Position numbers and translations under genes: made by a program. The notes beneath the pieces are model-generated. The model was not told the origin of the DNA, made no database searches, and saw nothing but the letters and a program-made list of their open reading frames with translations. DNA of 64,000 nucleotides, taken from Littorina saxatilis. Lineage: Eukaryota; Mollusca; Gastropoda; Littorinimorpha; Littorinidae. How positions within the stretch are numbered: the first letter of the stretch is position 1; every line of letters begins with the position of its first letter. Location of the stretch: positions 597,501 through 661,500 of the forward strand of contig NC_090261.1 of NCBI RefSeq assembly GCF_037325665.1, read 5' to 3'. This document shows positions 24,706 through 34,922 of the stretch, piece by piece.

Positions 24706-25340
24706 GTGTGGGTTCAGTAACGAGCTGGTGCAGATTGTTTTTTTGTATTAAATTAAGAAAGTGGGGAGATGGATTATTCAAAAAATCTTCGTTAAAGTCT
24801 CTAAAAATTAGACATTTATGTGGTGTTCTCATTACTTGCTTTACAAACTCGTCAACCAAGTGCCAATAATCAATCCGAGAGTCTGGTGGTCGGTAAAATG
24901 AACCAACCATCACAGTTTCTTGCAATAATTTAGTTTTTACCCAGACTGCTTCAAGGCCTGGAATTAACAAATCAGGCCTTGGTTTGCAAATAAAATCGTT
25001 TTTCACGTAAACAGCTACCCCTCCATATCCATCTGGCCTATCAAGACGCACTGGGGGATGAAATCCTTTGAGGCATAAACTGTCATTTGATATCGAGTCA
25101 CACAACCAAGTTTCTGACAAAGTCACAATATCGTGCTCTTTAACTTCACATTGTAAAATATCAATCTTGTTTCGGAAACTACGTACATTTATGTGCAAAA
25201 TAGAGGTATCTTTAACATGCTCTCTACCAGGCGGGCCTGGGTTTGGGTGGACATCACCTGACAATAAAACCATCAGCAAAATGACAAAAACATGTGTCAC
25301 AAAACTATGCACGAATATAATGTTCCAGAGCATATGCCCG

Positions 25341-26204
25341 TAACGCTTACTTCCAATTGGTTGACTAAAATAGGAAGGTTGCGATTTTGAGTCAGGTATG
25401 GGTTGTGGAGTTAAAACATTCTATATTTTTCTCGAAGTACACACACAAGAAATGTGCATGGAAAAAGATGAAGAGAGCTGTTCGAAAACCATTTTGTCCG
25501 TGAAAAACTAAAAGCATATATACCAAAACGGTGTCAAAATCAAGAAAAAATAATTTTTGCGAGCACCTGGCCGATATTGCGTAAAAACAACCAACCCTGG
25601 ATCTGAAACTAACGATGTCTAAAGGCATTCAAAATTTAGGTTACAAATTCTTTGAAGAAGAAGAACCAGGGCTGGGCATCGGTATCTAGGCATGGGACAA
25701 GCATCAGTGAACGGGTCTCTCTCTCTAAAAGGGAATAACAGTGGTTAAGGAGCGAAAAACAGGGGAAAGCTATAGCGAAAAGCAGCTAAACAAAGAGGTC
25801 ATAAACGTTTTTATACAAAATAGGAAAACAAAATGAACTTGATGAACATGACACAATATTGACATGGTCATAGTCAAAATCGCTGACGCGGCTGTCGGAA
25901 AAAAGTTGACAAAATGAACGGAGATGAAATAGTCCTGAGTGTATACAACATGAAACAAATGACAAATCGTTTTTTGCGAGTATGTTTGTACTTCTTCCTC
26001 TTCCGCTTTCCTTCTTCGTTCCATGTAAACGCCGAAACTGTTAACTGACACGTGTTTCTTTCAGGCGAGATATTCTTTCGGCTAGAGGCGAGAGTGTCTA
26101 TGAAACGGTTTAATGGCTAGCTATAATTTAGTATAAATATAAATATATATAAACCATAGATATAAATAGATCTATGATTGAATCCACTTGATTCAGGTCT
26201 GTAT
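25341..26204. other. Spacer before the 67-bp satellite
   Basis: No gene was recognised. The part from about 26050 is AT-rich with TATAAATATA-like sequence leading into the first satellite unit, which would fit the promoter region of an LTR, though its other boundary is not visible. Confidence 0.35.
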
Positions 26205-28083
26205 GTCTGAATGTGTGCTGAATGCATCAATACAAGACAAGGAACACAACATGGTGTCAGAAGCTGGCGCTGTCTGAATGTGTGCTGAATGCATCAATAC
26301 AAGACAAGGAACACAACATGGTGTCAGAAGCTGGCGCTGTCTGAATGTGTGCTGAATGCATCAATACAAGACAAGGAACACAACATGGTGTCAGAAGCTG
26401 GCGCTGTCTGAATGTGTGCTGAATGCATCAATACAAGACAAGGAACACAACATGGTGTCAGAAGCTGGCGCTGTCTGAATGTGTGCTGAATGCATCAATA
26501 CAAGACAAGGAACACAACATGGTGTCAGAAGCTGGCGCTGTCTGAATGTGTGCTGAATGCATCAATACAAGACAAGGAACACAACATGGTGTCAGAAGCT
26601 GGCGCTGTCTGAATGTGTGCTGAATGCATCAATACAAGACAAGGAACACAACATGGTGTCAGAAGCTGGCGCTGTCTGAATGTGTGCTGAATGCATCAAT
26701 ACAAGACAAGGAACACAACATGGTGTCAGAAGCTGGCGCTGTCTGAATGTGTGCTGAATGCATCAATACAAGACAAGGAACACAACATGGTGTCAGAAGC
26801 TGGCGCTGTCTGAATGTGTGCTGAATGCATCAATACAAGACAAGGAACACAACATGGTGTCAGAAGCTGGCGCTGTCTGAATGTGTGCTGAATGCATCAA
26901 TACAAGACAAGGAACACAACATGGTGTCAGAAGCTGGCGCTGTCTGAATGTGTGCTGAATGCATCAATACAAGACAAGGAACACAACATGGTGTCAGAAG
27001 CTGGCGCTGTCTGAATGTGTGCTGAATGCATCAATACAAGACAAGGAACACAACATGGTGTCAGAAGCTGGCGCTGTCTGAATGTGTGCTGAATGCATCA
27101 ATACAAGACAAGGAACACAACATGGTGTCAGAAGCTGGCGCTGTCTGAATGTGTGCTGAATGCATCAATACAAGACAAGGAACACAACATGGTGTCAGAA
27201 GCTGGCGCTGTCTGAATGTGTGCTGAATGCATCAATACAAGACAAGGAACACAACATGGTGTCAGAAGCTGGCGCTGTCTGAATGTGTGCTGAATGCATC
27301 AATACAAGACAAGGAACACAACATGGTGTCAGAAGCTGGCGCTGTCTGAATGTGTGCTGAATGCATCAATACAAGACAAGGAACACAACATGGTGTCAGA
27401 AGCTGGCGCTGTCTGAATGTGTGCTGAATGCATCAATACAAGACAAGGAACACAACATGGTGTCAGAAGCTGGCGCTGTCTGAATGTGTGCTGAATGCAT
27501 CAATACAAGACAAGGAACACAACATGGTGTCAGAAGCTGGCGCTGTCTGAATGTGTGCTGAATGCATCAATACAAGACAAGGAACACAACATGGTGTCAG
27601 AAGCTGGCGCTGTCTGAATGTGTGCTGAATGCATCAATACAAGACAAGGAACACAACATGGTGTCAGAAGCTGGCGCTGTCTGAATGTGTGCTGAATGCA
27701 TCAATACAAGACAAGGAACACAACATGGTGTCAGAAGCTGGCGCTGTCTGAATGTGTGCTGAATGCATCAATACAAGACAAGGAACACAACATGGTGTCA
27801 GAAGCTGGCGCTGTCTGAATGTGTGCTGAATGCATCAATACAAGACAAGGAACACAACATGGTGTCAGAAGCTGGCGCTGTCTGAATGTGTGCTGAATGC
27901 ATCAATACAAGACAAGGAACACAACATGGTGTCAGAAGCTGGCGCTGTCTGAATGTGTGCTGAATGCATCAATACAAGACAAGGAACACAACATGGTGTC
28001 AGAAGCTGGCGCTGTCTGAATGTGTGCTGAATGCATCAATACAAGACAAGGAACACAACATGGTGTCAGAAGCTGGCGCTGTC
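26205..28083. repeat. 67-bp satellite array, about 28 near-perfect copies
   Basis: The unit contains GCTGTCTGAATGTGTGCTGA and AACACAACATGGTGTCAGAA. Copies look identical over 1.9 kb, indicating recent expansion or homogenisation. ACAACA followed by TGGTGTCAGAAGC resembles an LTR 3' end next to a primer-binding site, so the unit may derive from an LTR retroelement junction. Confidence 0.95.
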
Positions 28084-28320
28084 TAATCACGAGAGGCATC
28101 AGAGATCAAACAAGTGGCGTAAGGCGAAATAACAACATTTAGTCAAGCTGTCGAACTCACAGAATGAAACTGAACGCACTGCTTTTTTCCCAAAGACCAC
28201 ATACTCGTAGTTTCGTCAGTCCACCGCTCGTGGCAAAGGCAGTGAAATCGACAAGCCATGCAGAATAGTGCGGTAGTGGTCGCGCTGAGCAGGATAACAC
28301 GCTTTTCTGTATGTCTATCT

Positions 28321-28947
28321 TTCTTTCTTTATTTGGTGTTTAACGTCGTTTTCAACCACGAAGGTTATATCGCGACGAGGGAAAGGGGGAGATGGGATAG
28401 GGGAAAGGGGGGAGATGGGATAGAGCCACTTGTTAAGTGTTTCTTGTTCACAAAAGCACTAATCAAAAAATTGCTCCAGGGGCTTGCAACGTAGTACAAT
28501 ATATGACCTTACTGGGAGAATGCAAGTTTCCAGTACAAAGGACTAAACATTTCTTACATACTGCTTGACTAAAATCTTTACAAACATTGACTATATTCTA
28601 TACAAGAACCACTTAACAAGGGTTAAAGGAGAAACAGAATCCGTTAGTCGCCTCATACGACATGCAGAGAAATAAGGATGTGGAAAAGAAGACTTTTGGT
28701 AAGTGAAATAAAGGTGATGGATCCAGTCAGGTAGAAATAAGACAACAAGAAAAGAATTGGAAAACTGCAGGGAATAGTAGGGAGAGTTTTCTTGGAAGGA
28801 AATATAGGTGAAAGGACTGGTAAGGCAGAAATAAGACAAAAGAAGAGAAGAAACAGAACCGTTAGTCGCCTCTTACTAACTGGGTAGCATCGGGTAAATT
28901 CTTTCTAGTCCCAACCAATATGGGACTCCCCCTAACCCGCGGGGGGT
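28321..28947 (-). mobile_element. SINE with 13-bp target duplication
   Basis: Flanked by TCTGTATGTCTAT on both sides. On the minus strand it begins CCCCGCGGGTTAGGGGGA and ends GTTAAACACCAAATAAAG plus an AAAG tail. A shorter relative is at 30611-30950. Part of its interior is locally duplicated. Confidence 0.75.
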
Positions 28948-29429
28948 CTGTATGTCTATTCTTTTTAGCTTACTGAGTTTGTTTTCAATCCAAACATATC
29001 ATATCTATATGTTTTTGGAATCAGGAACCGACAAGGAATAAAATGAAATTGTTCTTAAATCGATTTCGGAAAATTAATTTTAATCATAATTTTCATATTT
29101 GTAATTTTCAGAGCTTGTTTGTAATCCAAATATAACATATGTATATGTTTTTGGAATCAGAAAATGACGAAGAATAAGATGAAATTATTTTTGGATCGTT
29201 TAATAAAAAAATAATTTTAATTACAAGTTTCCGATTTTTAATGACCAAACTCATTCATTAGTTTTTGAGCCACCAATCTGAAATGCAATACCAAAGTCCG
29301 GCCTTCGTCGAAAATTGCTTTGCCAAAATTTCAATCAATTTGATTGAAAAATGAGGGTGTGACAGTGCCGCCTCAACTTTTACAAAAAGCCGGATATGCC
29401 GTCATCAAAAGTATCTATCGAAAAAAATA

Positions 29430-30420
29430 ATAATAATAATAACAATAATAATAAATAACTTTTCTATAGCGCGAGTCCCATCAATTGGCTCCAGGCGCTT
29501 TACAGATTCATTATAGAATAAACTAGCACAAATCAACAAGCATACAAAGCATACATTTAACTGAGACATAACACCAAGATCCCAAGCACTAAGCAAAACT
29601 TAGCGTACAATGTTAAAAGTACACACACACACTGTACACACACACGCACACACACACGCACGCACGCGCACACACAAAGATACCATTGACAAATAGACCA
29701 TAAAGCACATACAGGGTAGAGAGTTCCAAAACAGAATAGAGTTGTGGAGAGTCTACTCAGGCTAAGCAAAGGCTTTACGAAACAGGTATGTTTTGAGTTG
29801 TGTTTTGAAGGAGGAAAGGCTGCTGGAGTCACGGATAGAACTTGGAAGCGAGTTCCAGACGGTCGGAATCTGGTACCTAAAGGTTCTTTCACCAAAGGTC
29901 TTGGTCCTGGTTTTGGGGATGCGAAGGAGTTTTTCAGAGGAGGATCTGAGAGAACGGGATGGCTCGTAGATACTGAGGGAATGGGACAAATAGGGGGGAA
30001 GTGATTTCTCAAAACAGCGGTACCCTAACAGAGCCAGCTTGTACTCGATTCTATACTTCATAGGAAGCCAGTGAAGGGTGGTAAGTAGGGGAGTGACATG
30101 GTCTTTCTTAGACTTCTGCAGAATGAGCCTTGCAGCACTGTTCTGGACTCTCTGTAAGCGATCAAGTTCTTCAGTGGGGAGGCCGGCAAGCAATGAGTTG
30201 CAGTAGTCAAGTCGACTCAAGATCAGAGAGGAGACAAGTTGAACAGTGGCTTGGAGTGTCAAGAATGATCTGACAGAGGAAATCTTGCGCAACTAAAAAA
30301 AGGCACATTTACAAACAAAACTAATGTGTTTTTGCATTGTCAGAGCAGAGTCCAGGTACACGCCTAGGTCCTTAACAGCGGTTTGGGAGACAATCTGAGT
30401 GTCGCCTATTGTCAGGAAAG
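29430..30420 (-). mobile_element. 5'-truncated LINE (RT C-terminal region)
   Basis: The frame 30292-29762 reads LVSSLILSRLDYCNSLLAGL, QRVQNSAARLI and LHWLPMKYRI, typical of the region after the RT domain in vertebrate-L2/Rex-type LINEs. Upstream, DLGVYLDSALTMQKHI lies in the same orientation with a stop between. The 3' end has a TAA-rich tail (29430-29455). Confidence 0.85.
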
Positions 30421-30610
30421 TACAGTCCGGGGATATCATTCCCAGGAACTCTCATGTCAAACTTCATAAATATCGGTCCAGTAGTTTAGTCTGAATCGCT
30501 CTACACACACACACGCACAGACAGACAGACAGACAGACCCACACACACACACACACACACATACACCACGACCCTCGTCTCGATTCCCCCTCTATGTTAA
30601 AACATTTAGT

Positions 30611-30950
30611 CAAAAACCACGCAGGTTATATCGCGACAAGGAAAGGGGGAAGATGGGATAGAGCCACTTGTCAATTGTTTCTTGTTCACAAAAGCACTAA
30701 TCAAAAATTTGCTCGAGGGGCTTGCAACGTAGTACAATATATTACCTTACTGGGAGAATGCAAGTTTCCAGTACAAAGGACTTAACATTTCTTACATACT
30801 GCTTGACTAAAATCTTTACAAAAATTGACTATATTCTATACAAGAAACACTTAACAAGGGTAAAAAGAGAAACAGAATCCGTTAGTCGCCTCTTACGACA
30901 TGCTGGGGAGCATCAGGTAAATTCTTCCCCCTAACCCGCGGGGGCTGGTG
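30611..30950 (-). mobile_element. SINE fragment of the CCCGCGGGTTAGG type
   Basis: Same family as 28321-28947, ending CCCTAACCCGCGGGGGC on the plus strand. It starts abruptly at the end of the 0.88-kb repeat. Confidence 0.7.
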
Positions 30951-31310
30951 CACAAAACAGTTTTCCTGATCACAAATCATGGTGTGAAACTTTCTTTACA
31001 ACTTTCTTTCACAAAGTGTACGTATTTTTCTAGTAATAGGCGTGTTCCCTGTTTTGAGTGAACACTGTTTTCGTGGTGCACTACCAGTGTTTAAAAAAAA
31101 AAAAAATGCAAAAAAAACACAGTGGCCATAATTTCTCTTTATTTGAATGAATTTCAACTTCACAAAGATTGTTGTAGAGTGCATATTTTAAAAAATCAAT
31201 GCATGAAGAATTTGAAAAAACAGTTGGTTATACCTACCTATAGAAGGCGACATTTTCGGTCATCCTCTGTTGACACAGAAGAAAAGTCTACTTGACCTCA
31301 GCCATAGTGT
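30951..31310. other. Sequence without recognised features
   Basis: AT-rich with an A-run near 31093. Nothing supported. Confidence 0.4.
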
Positions 31311-31965
31311 AACAACGCGTCAACCTTGACACACCCGTTTATCTAGCCTACCACATGTACAACACGTCACTACTACATCATTGTGTAACAACGCGTCAAC
31401 CTTGACAGGCCCGTTTATCTAGCCTATCAATCAATATGAGGCTCATATCGCGCGTATTCCGTGGATACAGTTCTAAGCGCAGGGATTTATTTTTTTATTT
31501 TATTTTTATTTTATGCAATTTATATCGCGCACATATTCAAGGCGCAGGGATTTATTTATGCCGTGTGAGATGGAATTTTTTTACACAATACATCACGCAT
31601 TAACATCGGCCAGCAGATCGCAGCCATTTCAACGCATATCCTACTTTTCACGGCCTATTATTCCAAGTCACACGGGTATTTTGGTGGACATTCTTATCTA
31701 TGCCTATACAATTTTGCCAGGAAAGACCCTTTTGTCAATCGTGGGATCTTTAACGTAGTGTACACGAAGGGACCTCGGTTTTTCATCTCATCCGAAAGAC
31801 TAGCACTTAAACCCACCACCTAGGTTAGGAAAGGGGGAGAAAATTGCTAACGCCCTGACCCAGGGTCGAACTCGCAACCTCTCGCTTCTGATCGCAAGTG
31901 CGTTACCACTCGGCCACTCAGCCTACCACATGTACAACACGTCACAACTACATCATAGTCAACAT
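31311..31965 (-). mobile_element. tRNA-derived SINE inserted in a 73-bp tandem duplication
   Basis: A 73-bp segment beginning TGTAACAACGCGTCAACCTT occurs twice (31311, 31385); the second is split at AGCCTA(T/C)CA by a reverse-oriented SINE ending near 31920. On the minus strand the SINE head has tRNA-like A and B boxes (GTGGCCGAGTGGTAACGC and GGTTGCGAGTTCGACCC). The same family is on the plus strand at 40541-40985. Confidence 0.75.
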
Positions 31966-32660
31966 CTCACATACACCAATATAACAATAGTTTACAACAA
32001 TTTAAAATCTTGAACCAATGTAACATATAGCTAGTAATCACTCATAGCAGAAAAAAAGATCAGGCATCATAAGTACACTTTCATCCATTACTGTCAATGC
32101 ACAACTGAACACTCTCCATTTCATGAATTTTAATACAAACAAATGCATACTCATGAACAAAAAATTTATTAAATATTAAAAATCAAAATGAAGCAAATCA
32201 AATGACCTAGATTAAGCCATCAGTGTTAAGAAAAGCCAGATAGAAAGTGTGCTCGAGTTATCTACACCAAGCTGAAAATCATGTCTGTCACTGGTCTGCT
32301 ATGTCTCACCACCGTAAAATATGTCAACAGTCATACACAGAAATCCCCCTAAATGAAGAGAATTGTTTGTGCAAATGAAACATTTGTTAAACTGAATTGA
32401 ACATAGTTTTCTACTTCCATTTTAAAGAGGCTACTGACACATGAATAAATAAAACAAAACAAATAAATAAACATAAAAACAAAAAAAACAATAGAAAATA
32501 AAAATATATCTTTTCATCTTTAGTTTCTTGTCATTAGCTTTGTGAACACAGCAGCTCCCCCTCTTCCCCTTTTTCCTCATTTTCTTGTTAGCAGTATCTG
32601 TCTGTTGACTTTGACAGCATGTTTGACACAATCTACAATAATCAATAATAAAAACAACAA
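31966..32660. other. AT-rich sequence without recognised gene
   Basis: Low-complexity AAAC/AAAT stretches around 32445-32510. No coding or repeat family was recognised. Confidence 0.4.
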
Positions 32661-32662
32661 TG

Positions 32663-33530
32663 AACAAGTCGCGTAAGGCGAAATTACTACATTTAGTCAA
32701 GCTGTGGAACTCACAAAATGAAACTGAACGCACTGCATTTTTTCACAATGACCGTAGTCCGCCGCTTCTGCATAATGGAGTGAAACTGACGAGCCTGTTC
32801 AGCGCGGTAGTGGTTTCGCTGTGCTGCATAGCACGCTTTTCTGTACCTCTCTTCGTTTTAACTTTCTGAGCGTGTTTTTAATCCAAACATATCATATCTA
32901 TATGTTTTTGGAATCAGGAACCCACAAGGAATAAGATGAAATTGTTTTTAAATCGATTTCGGAAATTCAATTTTGATCATAATTTTTATATTTTTAATTT
33001 TGTAGAGCTTGTTTTTAATCCAAATATAACATATTTATATGTTTTTGGAATCAGAAAATGATGTAGAATAAGATGAACGTAAATTTGGATCGTTTTATTT
33101 AAAAAAAAAATTTATTACAATTTTCAGATGTTTAATGACCAAAGTCATTAATTAATTTTTAAGCCACCAAGCTGAAATGCAATACCGAAGTCCGGCCTTC
33201 GTCGAAGATTTCTTTACAAAAATTTCAATCAATTTGATTGAAAAATGAGGGTGTGACAGTGCCGCCTCAACTTTTACAAAAAGCCGGATATGACGTCATC
33301 AAAAGTATTTATCGAAAAAAAGAAAAAACAGTCCGGGGATATCATTACCAGGAACTCTCATGTCAAATTTCATCAAGATCAGTTCAGTAGTTTGGTCTGA
33401 ATCGCTCTACACACACACACCCACAGACAGACACACAGACACACACACACACACACATACACCACGACCCTCGTCTCGATTCCCCCCTCTATGTTAAAAC
33501 ATTTAGTCAAAACTTGACTAATGTAATAAT
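32663..33530 (+). repeat. 0.88-kb interspersed repeat, intact copy
   Basis: Complete from ACAAGTCGCGTAAGGCGAAA to the end palindrome TTTAGTCAAAACTTGACTAA. Confidence 0.88.
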
Positions 33531-34140
33531 AAATACAACAAATAAGAAAACCTCATTTCAAGACATCCACAGAGCTATCTCGTATTTTAAATAGTCAGGG
33601 AGTCAGACAGCGGAAGGGAGACAACTCACAAAACTGCTTTGTTTCCATTTTTCTTCTTTGTTTTAAAAAACGTTTTCACTATGCAGTGAGTATTTCTTGT
33701 GCATTGACTCTGCACCCACATTCACATCAGGAACAATTCTGTCTGCACCGAGAAATTGAATTGTCGTAAAACCTGAGTTAAGATAGGTTTGCAAAGCTGC
33801 AATCCTTATATGCAGTGCAATTGTCTAGATTGCTCCTTAAAACTCATCGAGCACATTTGTTACAACAAAACAAACAAAAAATAACTTGTATGCAGGGTTC
33901 TGCTTGTGTTAGCAAATGGGGCAAGAGCAGATGGAATGACTTATGTTTAAAAGTGCACAAATATTTATAAATAACCTTTTTTGCTGAAGACAACCCATCA
34001 GGAGATCTCATGAAACACATGTTGCGAAAGTACAGCTTCAGGTCATGCGAGCCACACCTTCATTCAATCAACACTGTCACTCATTGCAGTCACTTACACT
34101 GTTACAGTGGTGCCTACACAGCCACTTATTCACCACCACT
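33531..34140. other. Likely 3' flank of presenilin copy A
   Basis: No gene was seen. It lies 0.6-1.2 kb beyond the copy A stop and could contain the 3' UTR end, but no poly(A) signal could be fixed. Confidence 0.3.
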
Positions 34141-34145
34141 GCACA

Positions 34146-34290
34146 CCGGTCAGTCATTCACATTCATATCACACCTGTCGTTCACATTCATATCACACCT
34201 GTCGTTCACATTCATATCACACCTGTCGTTCACATTCATATCACACCTGTCGTTCACATTCATATCACACCTGTCGCATCGCACCAGTCC
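34146..34290. repeat. 24-bp minisatellite
   Basis: About five copies of a unit containing CATTCATATCACACCTGTCG, downstream of the copy A stop, so possibly in its 3' UTR. Confidence 0.9.
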
Positions 34291-34449
34291 CTTACATTCA
34301 TTTGACATGTGTCACTCAGTCATTCCTCAGTGGTGTTTCTAACCTTGTGTTGCAATCACGACAGTGGTCAGTAAAACCATGTCTACTCCGCATCCAGCAG
34401 TCACAGCTTCCACCTCCCCATTCCTTATCGCTCCTTTCACACCTCAAAT

Positions 34450-34645
34450 TCATCCTTGTTTCTAAGTCAGCCAAACCCCTGTCATTACTCTCTCAAAACC
34501 ATTCAATCTCCAATCATCCTTGTTTCTAAGTCAGCCAAACCCCTGTCATTACTCTCTCAAAACCATTCAATCTCCAATCATCCTTGTTTCTAAGTCAGCC
34601 AAACCCCTGTCATTACTCTCTCAAAACCATTCAATCTCCAATCAT
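34450..34645. repeat. 64-bp tandem repeat, three copies
   Basis: The unit contains TCCTTGTTTCTAAGTCAGCC and CAAAACCATTCAATCTCCAA; copies are near-identical. It lies just downstream of the presenilin copy A stop. Confidence 0.9.
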
Positions 34646-34766
34646 TCTTTACATGTCGTCACTCCTAAGCACAAACTTGAACAATTCCTCAATGACACTA
34701 CATACATGGACGAGTAAAACTCGCTTTTTTCAAACATGTCCACAGACCATGCATCCAACATTGTAG

Positions 34767-34922
34767 CTAGATGTAGAGCTGTTCGCTGGCCAGGCTGTCG
34801 CTGAAGGGTTGCACCAGGCCACTGGTGACGAAGTTGAAGATGAGACCGAAGGTGATGGAGATGGGCAGAGCTGGCAACGCCTTCTTGAAGATGGCCAGCA
34901 GCAGCAGTGTGAAGCACAGGCC
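34767..34922 (-). CDS. PSEN: Presenilin copy A, exon 10 (TM8-TM9, C-terminus)
   Basis: This last coding exon encodes 51 residues plus TAG, from ggttttag|[26 protein letters not shown] and then ISITFGLIF match human TM8 and the PALP motif, and the C-terminal tail ends EQLYI. I could not assign a poly(A) signal confidently; the 3' flank soon runs into minisatellites and a 0.88-kb repeat. Confidence 0.96.
   Translation of the reverse strand, partial: GLCFTLLLLAIFKKALPALPISITFGLIFNFVTSGLVQPFSDSLASEQLYI

Larger units (their letters stand above)
18690..25340 (-). mobile_element. Non-LTR retrotransposon (CR1/Jockey-like), interrupted by later insertions
   Basis: The element encodes an APE-type endonuclease and a reverse transcriptase. 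Pieces in order on the minus strand: 25333-24710 (start, endonuclease with VTLSETWL and GSFYRPP), about 22260-22012 (end of the endonuclease, ICSDHSVP), 21518-19915 (RT with NYRPISLLSCIGKVLEKCI, AGVPQGSGLGPLLFLIYIND, LFADDT) and 19430-18700 (C-terminal domain with CTCGACPEDSEHFLLHC). A stop separates 20577 from 20522, and the pieces lie in different frames, so it is inactive. Its start has a hydrophobic stretch followed by GDVHPNPGP, a 2A-like motif. Confidence 0.9.
28107..30610 (+). repeat. 0.88-kb interspersed repeat split by a SINE and a LINE fragment
   Basis: Host pieces at 28107-28320, 28948-29430 and 30421-30605 add up to one family copy. The remaining stretches are a SINE (28321-28947) and a LINE 3' end (29430-30420). 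Confidence 0.85.

Noticed and set aside
26205-28083. CRISPR-like regular repeats
   Set aside because: Units are contiguous with no unique spacers; this is a satellite in a eukaryotic genome.
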